A stretch of 64,000 bases of DNA from Salinimicrobium terrae DSM 17865 (GCF_000424665.1 NZ_AUKI01000017.1:1-64000); one strand, 5' to 3'; positions 1 to 9,426 are shown, counted from the stretch's first letter. Numbers and translations: made by a program. Notes: generated from the letters alone by a model not told the origin.

Positions 1-279
1 GATTTCCAGTATATCCAGCCAGGGAAACCCACACAGAATGCTTTTATTGAACGATTCAACGGCACCTATAGAAGAGGAGTTTTAAATAAATACATTTTTG
101 AAGACTTGAATCAGGTAAGAGAACAAACTCAAATCTGGATGGATGATTATAATAATCAAAGACCACATGATGCATTAGGAAAAATGGCACCAATAGAATA
201 TGCTGAATTTAATTCTCTATTAGCGACTACAGATAAAACCAAAAACAATAATTTTATCCCATCAAGCAGTTCTAATTAG
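1..279 (+). pseudogene. IS3-family transposase (OrfB), C-terminal part only
   Basis: The reading frame is open from the first base and ends in TAG at 277-279. The visible 92 residues carry the end of the DDE (rve) integrase core: [16 protein letters not shown], in which the Glu is the third catalytic acid, followed by the [15 protein letters not shown] motif typical of the IS3 family (IS407/IS150-like branch). The 5' part lies outside the window, so whether the IS copy is complete is unknown. It is entered as a fragment because only the tail is visible. No terminal inverted repeat could be confirmed just downstream. Confidence 0.85.
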
Positions 280-872
280 GGGAAGCTTACACGTCCTTCC
301 ATAAATTATTTTTTAAGTATAAAGTTGTACAAGAAACAACGGGAAAAATAAGGATTGAAAACAGTGGTCTTTGATGCCAAAGAGCACATTATTTATTTGA
401 TTTTTGCCAACGGGCCGCTTAAGCAAGTGCGGAGTTGGAACGGAATTAACTTCTAATTTCTTTTTTGAAGGTACTCAAAAGTGGCATTTTCCGTTCATCT
501 TTTCATAAAGCTCTGGTAATTGTTCTTTGAATGAAAGTCTACAGTCACAGGATCTAAGCTGTGACTTCCCTCCAGAAGCTCAATGATCTACATTTTTCAG
601 ACAAATTTGTGCTTCTGTTCGAGTTTCGAAGTCGTCGTGTCACTTTTTTCTGAATCTACCTTAGACCTTATTGCACAGGAAAAGATTTAAACATATTCTT
701 GAGCTGTTTCTTCCAGGATTTCTACTCCTGTTTAGCGCGAAAAAATGAGGATTGGTTCAAACAAAGATAGAATCTTAATTCGAACAGTTAAAGATCAACC
801 TTGCAACGTAATTGGTTCGATCTCTAATCACCATTTCAAGATCATGGGAGAATACGAATAGGTCGTTTTATT
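280..872. other. gene-free stretch downstream of the IS element
   Basis: About 590 bp without a supportable gene. A short open stretch at about 352-453 (ending KQVRSWNGINF) reads like a decayed coding remnant but has no start or recognisable family. The rest has no clear tRNA, hairpin terminator or promoter. It is probably decayed DNA next to the insertion sequence. Confidence 0.5.
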
Positions 873-1634
873 TCAAGAATCTAACCAGGCTTTAAAAGAG
901 GACACTCTCTTCGCACTCACTATTTGTTGAAAATCAAGAGGTGGAACCAGTCTGACTAACAGACGATTTTGAAAATATTGCTCAACGACAAGTACAGCCT
1001 TTATATTGACGATAAATTTGCGGTTCAACCTAAAGAATTCCTGCTTGTCAAGCTGTTCCTCAAGTTGATCTAGAGTTTGATTTATCAATAATCTTTTATT
1101 CTTAAGTGTGTAGAGGAGTACAACTCCCTCCTCTGCTAAAAAGCCAGCAATATCTTCGGTTGGTACGGTTAAGATTGTCTGGCCCTGTTTTACACTGAAT
1201 CTCCTTCTAGTACCATTCTTGCCTCCTATTTTTCCGATTAGCGACTGCAGATTGCTCAAAGATGTCTCTAAGCTTTTTGCATTTAATTCCTCATACTTAT
1301 GGAATGCCTGCTCCAAATCCTCTTTGATCACAGGTTTTAATAAATAGTCCACGCTATTCACCTTGAAAGCCTCTAGAGTGTGTTGATTATACGCCGTCGC
1401 AAATACTACTGGAATTCTCAGAGGAACATTTCGGAATATGTCAAAACTACTTCCATCTCCCAGCCGAATGTCTGAAATAATGAGATCAGGATCGGGATTG
1501 GCCTCAAACCATCCGATAGATTCTTTTACTGATTTTAGCACCTTCAAAATTCTCGCCTCCGGACGTATTTGATGAACAAGATCAGTAAGGCTTTCAGCAG
1601 CTAGTTCTTCGTCTTCAATGATCACGATGTCCAT
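873..1634 (-). CDS. LytTR-family response regulator
   Basis: A 253-residue two-component regulator. Residues 1-115 are a receiver domain with the acidic pocket at E7/D8, the phospho-acceptor D55 in IISDIRLGD, the conserved Thr in VVFATAY and Lys in YLLKPV. Residues about 143-253 form a LytTR DNA-binding domain (RRRFSVKQGQTILTV, then FFRLNRKFIVNIKAV). Its start lies inside the 3' end of the sensor kinase gene upstream, so the two are translationally coupled. This is the usual Bacteroidota LytS/LytTR pairing. The target genes cannot be read from sequence; the divergent hydrolase genes at 2862 onward are the nearest candidates. Confidence 0.93.
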   Translation of the reverse strand: MDIVIIEDEELAAESLTDLVHQIRPEARILKVLKSVKESIGWFEANPDPDLIISDIRLGDGSSFDIFRNVPLRIPVVFATAYNQHTLEAFKVNSVDYLLKPVIKEDLEQAFHKYEELNAKSLETSLSNLQSLIGKIGGKNGTRRRFSVKQGQTILTVPTEDIAGFLAEEGVVLLYTLKNKRLLINQTLDQLEEQLDKQEFFRLNRKFIVNIKAVLVVEQYFQNRLLVRLVPPLDFQQIVSAKRVSSFKAWLDS

Positions 1635-2653
1635 TCTTCTTCTAGTTTTAGCAATGGGAGTTTTACTTCAAATTCGTCAGGCGATTCTTTTACTATCACC
1701 TCCTTATCAGTCGCCGCCCTATATCTACTAATAGTGTTGTCAAGACCAAATCCTAGAGATTCAATTGGATCGATTTTTCGCTGGATCTGATTTCGGACGA
1801 CAATGTGTTCTCTTTCAACCAGAACCTCAATGATAAGAGGTTCTTCGGACGAAAAAGAATTATGTTTGATGGCATTTTCTACAAGGACTTGAAGAGCAGT
1901 TGGCATTATCCCAGACTTCAATTCATCAGCCGGAATGTCGAACTTGAAGATGAGACCTTTACCGAATCTGGTCTGCATCAAAAAGGCGTAAGAAGTCAGA
2001 AGCTTCATTTCTTCCTCAACTGATATGACCGTTCTCCTACTACTTTCGAGTATCACGCGATAAACCACGGAAAGCCTATTAATGAATTCATACGCCTTTG
2101 TCGGATCCTTGAAAACGAGCGAACGCAGAACATTCAGACTGTTAAATAAAAAATGAGGATCGATCTGATTTTTTATGGCCTGAAGTTCAGATTTCAAATT
2201 CTCCTTCTGTAGCTTCTCCGTCTTGAGAAGCTCTTCACTGAGTCTTTTTCTTGAACTTTGTCTCTCGATAAAGTAGTAGATAAACAAAGACAAAAAGGCT
2301 GCCATAGTGAGATTCAGCCTAACCCCTTGAGGAGTGAATTCAACAGTTGGAATAAAAAGGTATTGAGGGATAAAAGTAAAGATAACACTGTACGCTATAC
2401 TGATAAGTACTACACTTGATGCCTCCAGCAGTAACTTCCAGCCTGAAGGAATTTTCAACCCATTCGAGTTAAAAAAAGCGGCGATTTTTTCATGAGTCCA
2501 GAAAGTGAAAAGAAGAAAAAGAAAGAAAAAAATTAGTTCCTTCATTGCCTCAATCTGAAAAAAGAAAATCGTCCCAAGTTTTATAAAAACTAAAACGTAG
2601 AACAGTAGAACTGCGGCCAAGGCGGATATCGTAACTCTTCTTAACATTATCAA
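1622..2653 (-). CDS. LytS-type sensor histidine kinase
   Basis: A 343-residue membrane kinase. The N-terminal ~135 residues hold about four hydrophobic segments, followed by a charged coiled-coil (EELLKTEKLQKENLKSELQ). The His_kinase (PF06580) motif IDPHFLFNSLNVLRSL carries the phospho-accepting His. The C-terminal ATPase lobe shows the N-box LVENAIKHN and a G-box GFGLDNT. It overlaps the response regulator gene by 13 bp. There is no periplasmic sensor domain of note, so the stimulus is probably sensed within the membrane. It is transcribed away from the amidohydrolase gene at 2862 with a 208-bp spacer. Confidence 0.93.
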   Translation of the reverse strand: MIMLRRVTISALAAVLLFYVLVFIKLGTIFFFQIEAMKELIFFFLFLLFTFWTHEKIAAFFNSNGLKIPSGWKLLLEASSVVLISIAYSVIFTFIPQYLFIPTVEFTPQGVRLNLTMAAFLSLFIYYFIERQSSRKRLSEELLKTEKLQKENLKSELQAIKNQIDPHFLFNSLNVLRSLVFKDPTKAYEFINRLSVVYRVILESSRRTVISVEEEMKLLTSYAFLMQTRFGKGLIFKFDIPADELKSGIMPTALQVLVENAIKHNSFSSEEPLIIEVLVEREHIVVRNQIQRKIDPIESLGFGLDNTISRYRAATDKEVIVKESPDEFEVKLPLLKLEEEWTS

Positions 2654-2861
2654 TTAAAATTCATTTTCAGTAGTTGGGGAAGGAGTAGTTATATTGAATT
2701 CCCGGTCTGAAATTCAGCTTTGGACATTCATCCCTCATTTTCTTTCATTCATTGAGCCTTTTTCTTCGTTCAACATTTTTTCTTTTTAAGAACCAACATT
2801 GCAATTGATCTTTGTTGAATAATCGCTCTCGAATCATGAGCAAAATTTAAAAAAAGAAATT

Positions 2862-4268
2862 ATGAAAAAAATTCCATCTTTCTGTCTACTAGTGCTATCG
2901 ACTATGATAATGGCAGGGCAATCTGGGAACGTTCCGAAAATAGCAATAAAGAACGTAAATATTATGAACACTAAAGAAGGTACTCTCCAACCAGATCAAA
3001 CAGTGATAATCCAAAATGATAAAATTTCTGAAATAGGACCAACGGACTCTATGGAAATAAAGGACGGATGGAAAATTATCGATGGAAATGATAAATACCT
3101 GATTCCAGGTCTTTGGGATTCTCATGTGCATTTGAGCTATTTAGGCCCTGAAGTTTTACCCGTTTTAGTAGCTCATGGGATAACAGCAGTTAGAGATTTG
3201 GGGAGCATTCTACCTGAAGTACATCAATGGGAAAAAAGAATAAAAGATGGCCAGCTTTTAGGCCCTCGAATAAAAGCTACAGGTTATAACATAGAAAGTG
3301 GAGAATGGTTAGATGCCGCTAATAAGATTATAAACTCCTCTGACCTCTTGAGGAGCTACGGAATTTTCGAAGCCGCTCCACGGCTGAGGGTCGAAAATTC
3401 CCAAGATGCTCAAAGAGCAATAGATTCGCTTATTGATCTCGGCAGTGATATCATCAAATTCCGAAATCTAAAAAGAGAAAATTTTATTGCACTTGCGGCA
3501 TATGCTGAGAAAAAAAATATTCCTTTAGTAGGTCATTCTCCTAAAGAAATAACCTTAGGGGAAGCGGCAAAGGCTGGCTTGGCAAGTGTAGAACATAGCG
3601 AAACCATTCTAAACAGCTTTCAAGGAATGGATAGTCTTCAAAGGTTGGAGGAGTATCAAAAAATAAAAGAAGCGGGAACTATGTTTTCTCCTACTATGAT
3701 TGCAGACTACAAGACAAAACTGTCTACTGGAGAAGAGATGTTGGAGGCCATTACTGATACAATAGGAGAAAAAGATCCAAGAAATAGATTGATAACTCCG
3801 CCTCTAAGAAAGATGTGGAAATTTGCCTACGAGACCCGCTCTCTAGGCAGCTCAACGGACTGGGGCCCTTTCTTTGAAAAATCTGAGAAGTTATTAAAAG
3901 AATCAGCTCAGTCAGGAGTGGAATTTTTAGCTGGAACTGATTTAGGAGTTGTGCTAGTTTATCCAGGGAGTTCTTTACACGAGGAAATGATACTGATGCA
4001 AGAAGAGCTGGAAATGTCCCCAGGAGAAGTGTTGAAATCAGCAACCCTAAACCCTGCAAAATTTTTTGGAATGGAGGATATTTTGGGAACCGTAGAAGCT
4101 GAAAAATACGCTGATCTGGTCATTCTGTCCAATAATCCTCTAGAGGATATTAAGAATGTCAAGGAAATTGATGGGGTCTTTCTGAGAGGCAAATTTTTTT
4201 CAAGAACAGAATTGGATCAGATTCTGAAGAGTTCTGAGGAAGACATAAGTAATGAGATTAAAAATTAG
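2862..4268 (+). CDS. exported metal-dependent amidohydrolase
   Basis: A 468-residue protein with a Sec signal (MKKIPSFCLLVLSTMIMAGQSG) and an amidohydrolase-superfamily barrel of the imidazolonepropionase/prolidase-like type. Visible metal ligands are HVH at 88-90 (LWDSHVHL), a probable carboxylated Lys at K199, H225 (VGHSPK), H245 (VEHSE) and D360 (AGTDLG). The C-terminal PAKFFGM and KYADLVIL motifs fit the family. It begins a possible operon with the serine hydrolase at 4303. The substrate is unknown. The family includes Xaa-Pro dipeptidases and ochratoxinase-like amidases. NagA is unlikely because the protein is exported. Confidence 0.85.
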   Translation: MKKIPSFCLLVLSTMIMAGQSGNVPKIAIKNVNIMNTKEGTLQPDQTVIIQNDKISEIGPTDSMEIKDGWKIIDGNDKYLIPGLWDSHVHLSYLGPEVLPVLVAHGITAVRDLGSILPEVHQWEKRIKDGQLLGPRIKATGYNIESGEWLDAANKIINSSDLLRSYGIFEAAPRLRVENSQDAQRAIDSLIDLGSDIIKFRNLKRENFIALAAYAEKKNIPLVGHSPKEITLGEAAKAGLASVEHSETILNSFQGMDSLQRLEEYQKIKEAGTMFSPTMIADYKTKLSTGEEMLEAITDTIGEKDPRNRLITPPLRKMWKFAYETRSLGSSTDWGPFFEKSEKLLKESAQSGVEFLAGTDLGVVLVYPGSSLHEEMILMQEELEMSPGEVLKSATLNPAKFFGMEDILGTVEAEKYADLVILSNNPLEDIKNVKEIDGVFLRGKFFSRTELDQILKSSEEDISNEIKN

Positions 4269-4302
4269 GCAACAACTGAATCCCACAACAAAAATAAATC
4301 CA

Positions 4303-5406
4303 ATGAAAAAATTATTTTGCCTATGGTTTGTCATTTTTGCTGTCAACCCTAGTTTCACGGCCCAGGAGATTTTGACTGAAAGAAAAGAGAAAGTTATTGA
4401 TTCTCTGATGACGATCTACATGACAAAGAACAAAATTCCCGGTGCCTCGGTGTCTGTAGTGAAGGGGGAGGAGATTCTCCTTTCGAAAGCTTACGGAATG
4501 GCTGATATTGAAAACTTTGCACCGGTGACACCAGGAACTTTATTCAGATTAGCTTCTGTTTCCAAACCCATCACTGCTGTAGCAGTAATGCAACTAGTGG
4601 AACAGGGGAAAATTGATTTAGATGCACCTGTCCAAAAGTATGTTCCCGATTTTCCTCAAAAGAAACATCAGATTACCGTTAGACAGCTTTTGGCACACAC
4701 TAGTGGGATACGCCATTATCAAGGGGACGAATTTCTTTTTAACAAGGTTTACAGTTCACTGAAAGCTGCACTTGACATCTTCAAAAATGATTCGCTACTT
4801 CATAAGCCTGGCGCCCAACTGACTTATAGCACCTATGGATATACTCTTTTGGGAGCCGTTATAGAATCGGTCTCAGGAAGAAAGTTTACAGACTACCTGC
4901 AAGAGAAGGTGTTTATTCCTGCTGAAATGTCCAGAACAATGGAGGACAATCCCAGAGCGATAATTTTCAATCGTTCCGAAAATTATGACACAATTTCTGG
5001 GGGTATAGTCGTGAACTCGGATCCTATCAATTCTAGCTACAAAATTCCCGGTGGAGGATTGATCTCTAATGTTCAAGATATTTCGAACTTTTTGATAGCT
5101 CTAAATATGAATCGCTTATTAAGTAGAGAAACATGGGAAAAGATGACTACAGAAACCGAAACGTCTAACGGGATATCAACTAGTTTTGGCCTGGGCTGGA
5201 TCCTTGGTTTTCCACCTTTGCCAGGCTTCCCTCATTTACCTGACGCTGTCTGGCACGGAGGCGTTCAGCAGGGATCTACTACGGCAATTCTCCTTCTGCC
5301 GAAGGAAGATCTCGGTATAGTTATTCTTTCCAACTCTGGAGGGTTTGGAGATGAGGTTTCTTACGCTATAGCACAAATCGGCGATATGTTGAAAAAGGGG
5401 ATCTAA
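4303..5406 (+). CDS. exported class C beta-lactamase-like serine hydrolase
   Basis: The frame is open from 4252, but the ATG at 4303 gives a proper signal peptide (MKKLFCLWFVIFAVNPSFTAQE) and avoids overlap with the amidohydrolase, so it is preferred (367 residues). The nucleophile motif SVSK is at S85-K88. A YST motif replaces the Tyr-x-Asn of AmpC, and WHGGVQQGS corresponds to the KTG box. This is the generic Beta-lactamase (PF00144) family of esterases and D-aminopeptidases, and antibiotic hydrolysis should not be assumed. It follows the amidohydrolase by 34 bp, probably co-transcribed. Confidence 0.88.
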   Translation: MKKLFCLWFVIFAVNPSFTAQEILTERKEKVIDSLMTIYMTKNKIPGASVSVVKGEEILLSKAYGMADIENFAPVTPGTLFRLASVSKPITAVAVMQLVEQGKIDLDAPVQKYVPDFPQKKHQITVRQLLAHTSGIRHYQGDEFLFNKVYSSLKAALDIFKNDSLLHKPGAQLTYSTYGYTLLGAVIESVSGRKFTDYLQEKVFIPAEMSRTMEDNPRAIIFNRSENYDTISGGIVVNSDPINSSYKIPGGGLISNVQDISNFLIALNMNRLLSRETWEKMTTETETSNGISTSFGLGWILGFPPLPGFPHLPDAVWHGGVQQGSTTAILLLPKEDLGIVILSNSGGFGDEVSYAIAQIGDMLKKGI

Positions 5407-5691
5407 TGACTAAGGAGGGTTTGATAATCCAGAGGTTATGGAAGTCGTAGATACCCGTACATATCCCGCAATTGTGATCAATGAAATGGGAAAAAGGAAG
5501 GTGAAGCTCTTTCTTTACAACTTTGACTGAAAATTCATGTGTCAATATTTGCCGAACTTAATCTGAAGCAAAAAATGGTGAAGCAAGATTTATCATATAT
5601 TTTGTCACCTTTCACGGTTCTACGGGAACATCTCAAAAGATCTTTATTTAAACAGGAATTTTAAAACTGAACACGAAAAGAAAATTATCAA

Positions 5692-6738
5692 ATGAAAAAT
5701 TACCAAATAAAAAATTATCTCTTGGTTTTTATAACTGGATTCATGGTACAATCCCTGACTTCACAGGAAACTGAAGAAGATTTCATTAGGATAGCAGGAA
5801 AAATAGCATCTGCGTCAGATGATATTCAGAAAGTCTGGCCAGATTTCTGGTCAGAAGATGAGCCTTTCTTGTTTATGAAACACGATAGTATTGTGCATGT
5901 TTATAATGTTATCAATCCGGAAGGGGACTATGAAAAAATAAAGGCTGAAAAATTACCACAGTCACTGAAGGATAAGGCTTTTAGAAAAAAAAGTTATCTG
6001 CCTGAGTATGTGGATTTAAAACATACCTTCCCCGGCCAATATAAGGTCGGGAAAGTAGAGGTATACGCGCTGGAGCCGAAAGGGAGTGATGATTTCCGAA
6101 AAATTGATTTTTACCTTCATGAGTCTTTTCATTATTTTCAAAGACCTAATTGGGAAAAAACTGTCGGAGATACAGTCAGCATAAGAATGGGGCAACCCAT
6201 TCTTGATACGATTGTGCAGGTTAAAAATGAAAAGTTCATAAACCTTTTAAACCTGGAAAGGAATCTTCTTGCTCAAAGCTTAGAAACATCTTCAGAAGAC
6301 AGCATAAAAGAAAACCTAAAGAAGATCATGATCATCCGCGAACGCAGGGATGCTATGATTCCTGCAAGGGCTAAGGATTTAATGGAGCGGTATATAAGAA
6401 GGGAAGGAAGTGCTACATATACCGGCTTACAAGCTTCGGCAATGGCCAACAATTTTCCAAAGGACAGCGTTTATGCGGAAATAAAGCAAGGGCTTTTAAA
6501 ACCTTTTTCAGAGTTTCCTTCTTTTCCTATGGAAGAACAGCGGTTTTTGAGATGGCCGCATTATGCTATTGGTGCCTCAATTGCTCTCCTAATGGACAAA
6601 ATTGAAATTCCGGGTTGGAAGAAAGAATTAGCCGAAGGAAAAACTTTTTACCAGATTCTTCAGGAGAACTTGCCCATATCCAAAAAAGAGCGAAATACTC
6701 TGGAAAAAGAAGTCACCAGGAACATAAAAAGCTTCTAA
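5692..6738 (+). CDS. exported HExxH protein, putative metallopeptidase
   Basis: A 348-residue protein with an N-terminal hydrophobic signal (YLLVFITGFMVQSLTSQ). No family is recognised with certainty. An HESFH zinc-binding motif sits at 143-147 (DFYLHESFHYFQ), and about 90 residues later comes RREGSATYTG, whose E238 could be the third ligand, an arrangement seen in gluzincins. The helical stretch between them is rich in charged residues. It is preceded by 285 bp without a gene and is the last host gene before the integrated element. Peptidase activity is inferred from the motif only. Confidence 0.6.
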   Translation: MKNYQIKNYLLVFITGFMVQSLTSQETEEDFIRIAGKIASASDDIQKVWPDFWSEDEPFLFMKHDSIVHVYNVINPEGDYEKIKAEKLPQSLKDKAFRKKSYLPEYVDLKHTFPGQYKVGKVEVYALEPKGSDDFRKIDFYLHESFHYFQRPNWEKTVGDTVSIRMGQPILDTIVQVKNEKFINLLNLERNLLAQSLETSSEDSIKENLKKIMIIRERRDAMIPARAKDLMERYIRREGSATYTGLQASAMANNFPKDSVYAEIKQGLLKPFSEFPSFPMEEQRFLRWPHYAIGASIALLMDKIEIPGWKKELAEGKTFYQILQENLPISKKERNTLEKEVTRNIKSF

Positions 6739-6908
6739 TCCGGAAGCGGATCGGTAAATCCCCAGAGATTCTATGGCTTCTTAAAACAAATTGAGAATGA
6801 GAAGAGGAAATTCATCTTAGTCAGATGGCAGCCTTGTATACCACAGAAGTAAAAATAGCAATATTACTTGTTTAAGAGCCACAAAAAGTGACACAGTCAA
6901 AAATGAAA

Positions 6909-6946
6909 AAACCGTAACTACTTGACTACAAGCTATGTTACGGTTT
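6909..6946 (-). terminator. hairpin next to the left att site
   Basis: Perfect 10-bp arms AAACCGTAAC (6909-6918) and GTTACGGTTT (6937-6946) with an 18-nt loop. On the minus strand the stem is followed by T-rich sequence. It starts 5 bp outside the left att copy, so before integration it would have lain directly downstream of the tRNA gene and probably was its terminator. Confidence 0.6.
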
Positions 6947-6951
6947 ATTTC

Positions 6952-6965
6952 AGTGGTCCCACCTG
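6952..6965. repeat. left att direct repeat
   Basis: agtggtcccacctg, identical to 12267-12280. The flanking bases diverge at once (tacacc here, ggctcg at the tRNA), which defines the core of the crossover repeat. Confidence 0.85.
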
Positions 6966-7084
6966 TACACCACGTATTTTTATTCTATTTTACTCTATTT
7001 TCTTTGTTTATGCAGGTCGATGGCAGTATTTACAGGGGTAAACCTAACAAGGCAAAACAGGTAAAACAAGATCAAATCAAATTT

Positions 7085-7106
7085 ATTCGTCCCCCCATTC
7101 GTCCCC
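7085..7106. repeat. left tandem repeat, putative integrase arm sites
   Basis: The decamer attcgtcccc occurs at 7085-7094 and again at 7097-7106, a 12-bp period, followed by taaa. The same tandem pair with the same spacing is found near the other end at 12190-12211. Paired repeats inside both ends of an element fit arm-type binding sites of a lambda/CTnDOT-like integrase, whose N-terminal domain would bind here. The repeat lies about 30 bp upstream of the integrase start, so it could also serve autoregulation. Confidence 0.65.
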
Positions 7107-7134
7107 TAAAGGATTTTTGGAATATATTTGACCT

Positions 7135-8370
7135 ATGGCAAATGCAAAATTTATCCTCAAAGAACCAAAGTCAAAAGAAGAGACTTTGATCTATATGCTG
7201 TTCAGGTATCAGTATAAAAGATTTAAATATTCCACAGGTGAAAAGATTCTTCCTAAGTTCTGGAATGTAGAAAAACAGAGAGCAAAAGAAACAAAACAGT
7301 TTAAGGAATATCCAGAATTTAATGCTCGTTTAAATAATTTTGAAACTGCTATTAATACCGCTTTTCGAAAACTTCTTAATGACGGGGTTCAGCCTAACAA
7401 TACAATTCTAAAAGAAGCATTTGAAGCAGAATTATCTGGCAACATTCTACAAGGAAGAAAATTAACTCTTCTAAAGTTCATCGAAAATTATATAGAAGAA
7501 AGTAAAGCTCATAAAAAAGAAGGCACAGTAAAAGTTTATACTACTGCCTATAGGTACTTAAAAAAGTATTCATCTTACCTGAATAAAGAAATTGACTTTC
7601 ATTCTATAGATCTGGAATTTTACAATAATTATATTTCGTTTCTATCTCTGGAACATAAATTAGCAGCTAATACGGTTGGCAAACATATCAAGACGCTAAA
7701 AACATTTATGAATGAAGCGACGGATAGAGGTTATAATACAAATTTGGAGTTCAAGAAAAGGAAGTTCAAAACAGTTCGAGAAGAATCAGATTCAATTTAT
7801 CTCACTTTAGAAGAACTGGAAAAATTTGAAAAGCTTGATCTCTCTGCCAGTCCTCGATTGGAAAAAGTAAGGGATCTGTTTCTTATTGGTTGTTATACTG
7901 GTTTAAGATTCTCGGACTTTACACAAATAAAGCCTGAAAATATAATAGTTGAAAAATCCATTATACAGGTAAGAACACAAAAGACAGGAGAAAGAGTTTC
8001 TATTCCTCTACATAAAACTGTAAAAAAGATCCTAGCTAAGTATGATAATATATTACCTAAAGCCTATACAAATCAGGTAATGAATAGATATTTAAAAGAT
8101 GTCGCTTCTTTAGCAGGATTAAAAGAAACAGTAGAAACAACAATAACCAGAGGTGGAAAAGTAGAAAAAATGCCTTCTAAAAAATTTGATCTTGTTTCCA
8201 CTCACACAGCGAGAAGAAGTTTTGCAACAAATCTTTATTTAGCAGATGTACCCAGTATCTCTATTATGAAGATTACCGGTCATAGATCGGAAAGATCATT
8301 TTTACAATATATTCGTGTAACCCAAGAACAAAACGCAGATAAATTAGTAAATCACCCATTCTTTAATTAA
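7135..8370 (+). CDS. int: tyrosine recombinase / site-specific integrase
   Basis: A 411-residue phage-type integrase. Residues 1-100 form an arm-binding domain of the Bacteroidota type (FRYQYKRFKYSTGEKILPKFWN), 105-210 the SAM-like core-binding domain, and 220-400 the catalytic domain. Catalytic residues visible are R258 (GCYTGLRFSD), H357 and R360 (HTARRSF), H383 (GHRSE) and Y392 (FLQYIRV). Length and motifs are complete, so it should be active. It is the first gene inside the left att site and would promote recombination between the 14-bp repeats. The next gene starts directly at its stop codon. Confidence 0.95.
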   Translation: MANAKFILKEPKSKEETLIYMLFRYQYKRFKYSTGEKILPKFWNVEKQRAKETKQFKEYPEFNARLNNFETAINTAFRKLLNDGVQPNNTILKEAFEAELSGNILQGRKLTLLKFIENYIEESKAHKKEGTVKVYTTAYRYLKKYSSYLNKEIDFHSIDLEFYNNYISFLSLEHKLAANTVGKHIKTLKTFMNEATDRGYNTNLEFKKRKFKTVREESDSIYLTLEELEKFEKLDLSASPRLEKVRDLFLIGCYTGLRFSDFTQIKPENIIVEKSIIQVRTQKTGERVSIPLHKTVKKILAKYDNILPKAYTNQVMNRYLKDVASLAGLKETVETTITRGGKVEKMPSKKFDLVSTHTARRSFATNLYLADVPSISIMKITGHRSERSFLQYIRVTQEQNADKLVNHPFFN

Positions 8371-9041
8371 TGAACTTAACCACATTATCAGAACTTAAAA
8401 AAGCTTTTCATTCTGCCCTTGAAGAAGCAACAGACAAACAATATTTAATTGAAAATGAACTAAGGGAAATAAACAATTTTATTAGTTATGTCCCAATTCC
8501 AAAAGTTCAAAAAAGGCTTTATGTCAAGTATCATTCCGTTCAAAAGGGAACAGAAATTTTTGATTTAAATATTCCCCAGGCACAACGAAAAGATTTTACT
8601 GAAGCTTTTAATTCTATCTTAAGAACTGGAGAATTTCAAATTGAAAAAAGTTTTCACGAACCTAACGAAGCATTTGAAATAAGGCTAAATATAAAAAAAC
8701 AGGCTTTTGAATTTGCAGAATATTACAGGTGGTTGAATGAATTAAAAAGTTCACCGCAAAAAGCAAGTAAGAAAAATGTTCTTACCCATAAACAAAAACT
8801 TCTTGCTTTGCATTATTTGGGATTAGATACGAGTAAATTTGATAACTCCGCAGTTGCCAAAATACTCTCCGAAATTCTTGAACTAAGTGAAGATAATACA
8901 AGACAGTATCTCTCATACATCTCGGCAGGAAGAAATAATGTTAGAACAAAAACAAATCTTGAAAAAGTTAATCAATTATTTGAAGAACAAGGATTAACAG
9001 ACATTTCTAAAAAGATCAAATCTGATATAGAAAAAATTTAA
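8370..9041 (+). CDS. integrase-linked accessory protein, RteC-like C-terminus
   Basis: A 223-residue soluble protein whose start shares a base with the integrase stop codon, so it is translationally coupled. The C-terminal ~85 residues (from THKQKLLALHYLGLD through SEDNTRQYLSYISAG) resemble a helical module seen in Bacteroidota mobile-element proteins related to RteC, a regulator of conjugative-transposon excision. The N-terminal half has no recognisable motif. Location and coupling suggest a role in recombination or its control. The family assignment is tentative. Confidence 0.6.
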   Translation: MNLTTLSELKKAFHSALEEATDKQYLIENELREINNFISYVPIPKVQKRLYVKYHSVQKGTEIFDLNIPQAQRKDFTEAFNSILRTGEFQIEKSFHEPNEAFEIRLNIKKQAFEFAEYYRWLNELKSSPQKASKKNVLTHKQKLLALHYLGLDTSKFDNSAVAKILSEILELSEDNTRQYLSYISAGRNNVRTKTNLEKVNQLFEEQGLTDISKKIKSDIEKI

Positions 9042-9050
9042 TCTCAGGTT

Positions 9051-9076
9051 GTAGTTACTACACTACTTACTACACG
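9051..9076. promoter_or_regulatory. short repeats upstream of the HTH gene
   Basis: A perfect 11-bp palindrome gtagttactac (9051-9061) overlaps the first of two direct copies of ttactacac (9055-9063 and 9068-9076, 13-bp period). They lie about 50 bp ahead of the HTH gene, a plausible operator for autoregulation or an excisionase binding site. No experimental counterpart is known to me. Confidence 0.4.
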
Positions 9077-9126
9077 CACCACCTCGCAACATATTTGCGC
9101 CATTAACAAATCAAATAAGATTAAAA

Positions 9127-9426
9127 ATGGCAAAAGTATTATTGCACACATTCGAACTCTCCGATATAAAAAAAGTCGTTGAAGAAGTTCTAGAAAGAAA
9201 ACTAAAATCTTTCATTCCTCAAGAGAAAGAAAAACTTACTCTCTTATCTCGAAAAGATACTGCAAAGCTTCTTTGTATATCTCTTCCCACTCTTCACGAT
9301 TGGACTAAGAATGGCACTATCAAAGCTCACAGGATAGGGAACAGAATTCTCTATAAACTGGATGAAGTGAACGAAGCTCTTAATCAGATTCAATCATCTA
9401 AAACAGGAAGGGGGTTCAGATGTTAA
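9127..9426 (+). CDS. excisionase-like helix-turn-helix protein
   Basis: A 99-residue protein. Residues about 38-92 form a MerR-like winged helix (HTH_17 type): LLSRKDTAKLLCISLPTLHDW, then GTIKAHRIGNRILYKLDEVNEAL. The N-terminal 35 residues are a charged helix (ELSDIKKVVEEVLERKLKSF), common in Bacteroidota mobile-element HTH proteins. Such proteins act as recombination directionality factors or as regulators of rep genes. The 3' end overlaps the next small gene by 7 bp, so the two are co-translated. Confidence 0.85.
   Translation: MAKVLLHTFELSDIKKVVEEVLERKLKSFIPQEKEKLTLLSRKDTAKLLCISLPTLHDWTKNGTIKAHRIGNRILYKLDEVNEALNQIQSSKTGRGFRC

Noticed and set aside
352-453. Short coding-like remnant after the IS fragment
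   Set aside because: About 30 codons, no start codon and no known match; it cannot be assigned to a family.
873-2653. LytS/LytTR pair as the regulator of lrgAB, as in Staphylococcus
   Set aside because: LytTR pairs are numerous in Flavobacteriia, this one is 17 kb away, and the mobile element lies between. No LytTR-type repeat was seen before the nagX-lrgB operon.
2862-4268. Amidohydrolase as the missing GlcNAc-6-P deacetylase (NagA)
   Set aside because: It has a signal peptide and the motif order of exported imidazolonepropionase-like amidohydrolases, whereas NagA must be cytoplasmic.
6935-7189. 84-codon frame overlapping the integrase start
   Set aside because: It spans the att repeat and the tandem decamers and overlaps the integrase in another frame; the translation shows no domain and changes character across the att site.
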